The notes below the pieces were generated by a model, which was given only the letters and a program-made list of their open reading frames with translations, was not told where the DNA came from and did not search any database. Shown one piece after another: positions 13,172 to 13,879 of a stretch of 13,879 nucleotides of DNA (the first letter of the stretch is position 1; each line of letters opens with the position of its first letter). The stretch lies in NCBI GenBank assembly GCA_009919445.1, contig RGBY01000041.1, positions 1 to 13,879 on the forward strand, given 5' to 3'. Position numbers and translations under genes: made by a program. The stretch comes from Planctomycetia bacterium. Lineage in GTDB: Bacteria > Planctomycetota > Planctomycetia > Pirellulales > UBA1268.

Positions 13172-13879
13172 TCAGCCGACGGAGCCTTCCATCTGCAGTT
13201 CGATCAGCCGATTCATCTCAACGGCGTATTCCATGGGAAGCTCCTTGACCAGCGGCTCGATAAAGCCACCCACGATCATGGTGCTTGCCTCAGCCTCGGA
13301 CAGGCCCCGGCTCATCAGGTAGAAGAGTTGCTCTTCACCAATCTTCGAGACACTGGCCTCATGGCCGATCGAAACATCTTGTTCTTCGATCTCAATGTAG
13401 GGGTATGTGTCACTGCGGCTGATGTCATCGAGGATGAGGGCGTCACAGACAACACTCGACCGGCTTTTCTTGGCACCTGGCTCCACACGGACGAGGCCCC
13501 TGTAGCTTGAGCGACCACCATTTTTGGAGATGCTCTTGGAAACGATGCGGCCAAAGGTGTTCGGGGCGGCGTGTACCAGTTTGGCTCCAGCATCTTGGTG
13601 CTGTCCGGCAGACGCAAAGGCAATTGAAAGAATCTCGCCCCGTGCGCCCGGCTCCATCATGTAAACCGCGGGATACTTCATCGTCAGTTGGCTGCCAAGG
13701 TTGCCGTCGATCCATTCCATCATCGCGTTCTCGTAGGCACATGCCCGCTTGGTCACGAGGTTGTAGATGTTGTTGGCCCAGTTCTGAATGGTCGTATAGC
13801 GGCAGCGGCCATGCTTCTTCACCACAACCTCGACCACGGCCGAGTGCAGGCTTTCGGTGGAGTACATCGGGGCCGTGCA
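13172..13879 (-). CDS. sufB: Fe-S cluster assembly scaffold protein SufB, C-terminal part
   Basis: Only the last 235 codons are in the window; the gene runs in from the right edge and its 5' half is missing. The fragment begins CTAPMYSTESLHSAVVE, contains IQNWANNIYNLVTKRA and VYMMEPGARGEILSIAFAS, and ends EYAVEMNRLIELQMEGSVG, all strongly typical of SufB. The first Cys (CTAP) corresponds to E. coli Cys254, which receives sulfur from SufE/SufS, and the Cys in VVCDALILDD to Cys405, at the site of nascent cluster formation with SufD; these equivalences rest on recalled alignment. EEQLFYLMSRGLSEAEA is the conserved region shared with SufD. SufB is the core scaffold and pairs with SufD and SufC. 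The gene is intact within the window and lies directly upstream of sufD on the same strand. Confidence 0.96.
   Translation of the reverse strand, partial: CTAPMYSTESLHSAVVEVVVKKHGRCRYTTIQNWANNIYNLVTKRACAYENAMMEWIDGNLGSQLTMKYPAVYMMEPGARGEILSIAFASAGQHQDAGAKLVHAAPNTFGRIVSKSISKNGGRSSYRGLVRVEPGAKKSRSSVVCDALILDDISRSDTYPYIEIEEQDVSIGHEASVSKIGEEQLFYLMSRGLSEAEASTMIVGGFIEPLVKELPMEYAVEMNRLIELQMEGSVG

Overview
The window carries ten genes on GC-rich DNA, with tight spacing and several overlapping start and stop codons. No tRNA, rRNA, CRISPR array, transposon or integrase was seen. The gene set points to a planctomycete, probably of the Pirellulales/Planctomycetales type. The reasons are a secreted protein that looks like the planctomycete family DUF1598, a sigma-54 activator with an N-terminal FHA domain, and genes for a methanofuran-type C1 cofactor of the kind known from planctomycetes, methylotrophs and methanogens. 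This assignment is inference from gene content.

Left part (1-4350): the 5' part of a lipoprotein gene runs leftward off the window edge. Diverging from it is a compact rightward cluster: pyrB (aspartate carbamoyltransferase), pyrC (class I dihydroorotase; its start overlaps the pyrB stop) and a YacP/Rae1-like NYN-domain nuclease 13 bp further on. The two pyr genes give steps 2 and 3 of UMP synthesis.

Middle part (4351-8201): a convergent junction with a 15-bp tandem repeat separates the NYN gene from a leftward FHA-GAF-AAA+-Fis sigma-54-dependent activator. Divergent from the activator, across 213 bp rich in inverted repeats, is the DUF1598-like secreted protein. Its stop codon shares a CTAG tetranucleotide with the stop of the next gene on the other strand.

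Right part (8198-13879), all leftward. In transcription order it holds sufB (partial), sufD, a probable terminator, a Rieske-SufT (DUF59) fusion, then mfnD-, mfnF- and mfnE-like genes. The last three are joined by 1-bp and 4-bp overlaps. SufB and SufD belong to the Fe-S cluster assembly scaffold, and the fusion protein may act in Fe-S maturation. The mfn-like trio matches an ATP-grasp ligase, an ASKHA-fold condensing enzyme and an amino-acid-kinase-fold kinase of methanofuran/methylofuran assembly. The arrangement suggests an Fe-S supply module beside a C1-cofactor module. The partner genes that would prove the pathway (mfnB, fae, mch, fhc) are not in the window.

I found no clearly undescribed system. 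The points most worth a second look are the mfn-like trio, the Rieske-SufT fusion, the DUF1598-like gene with its structured upstream region, and the tandem repeat at the convergent junction.
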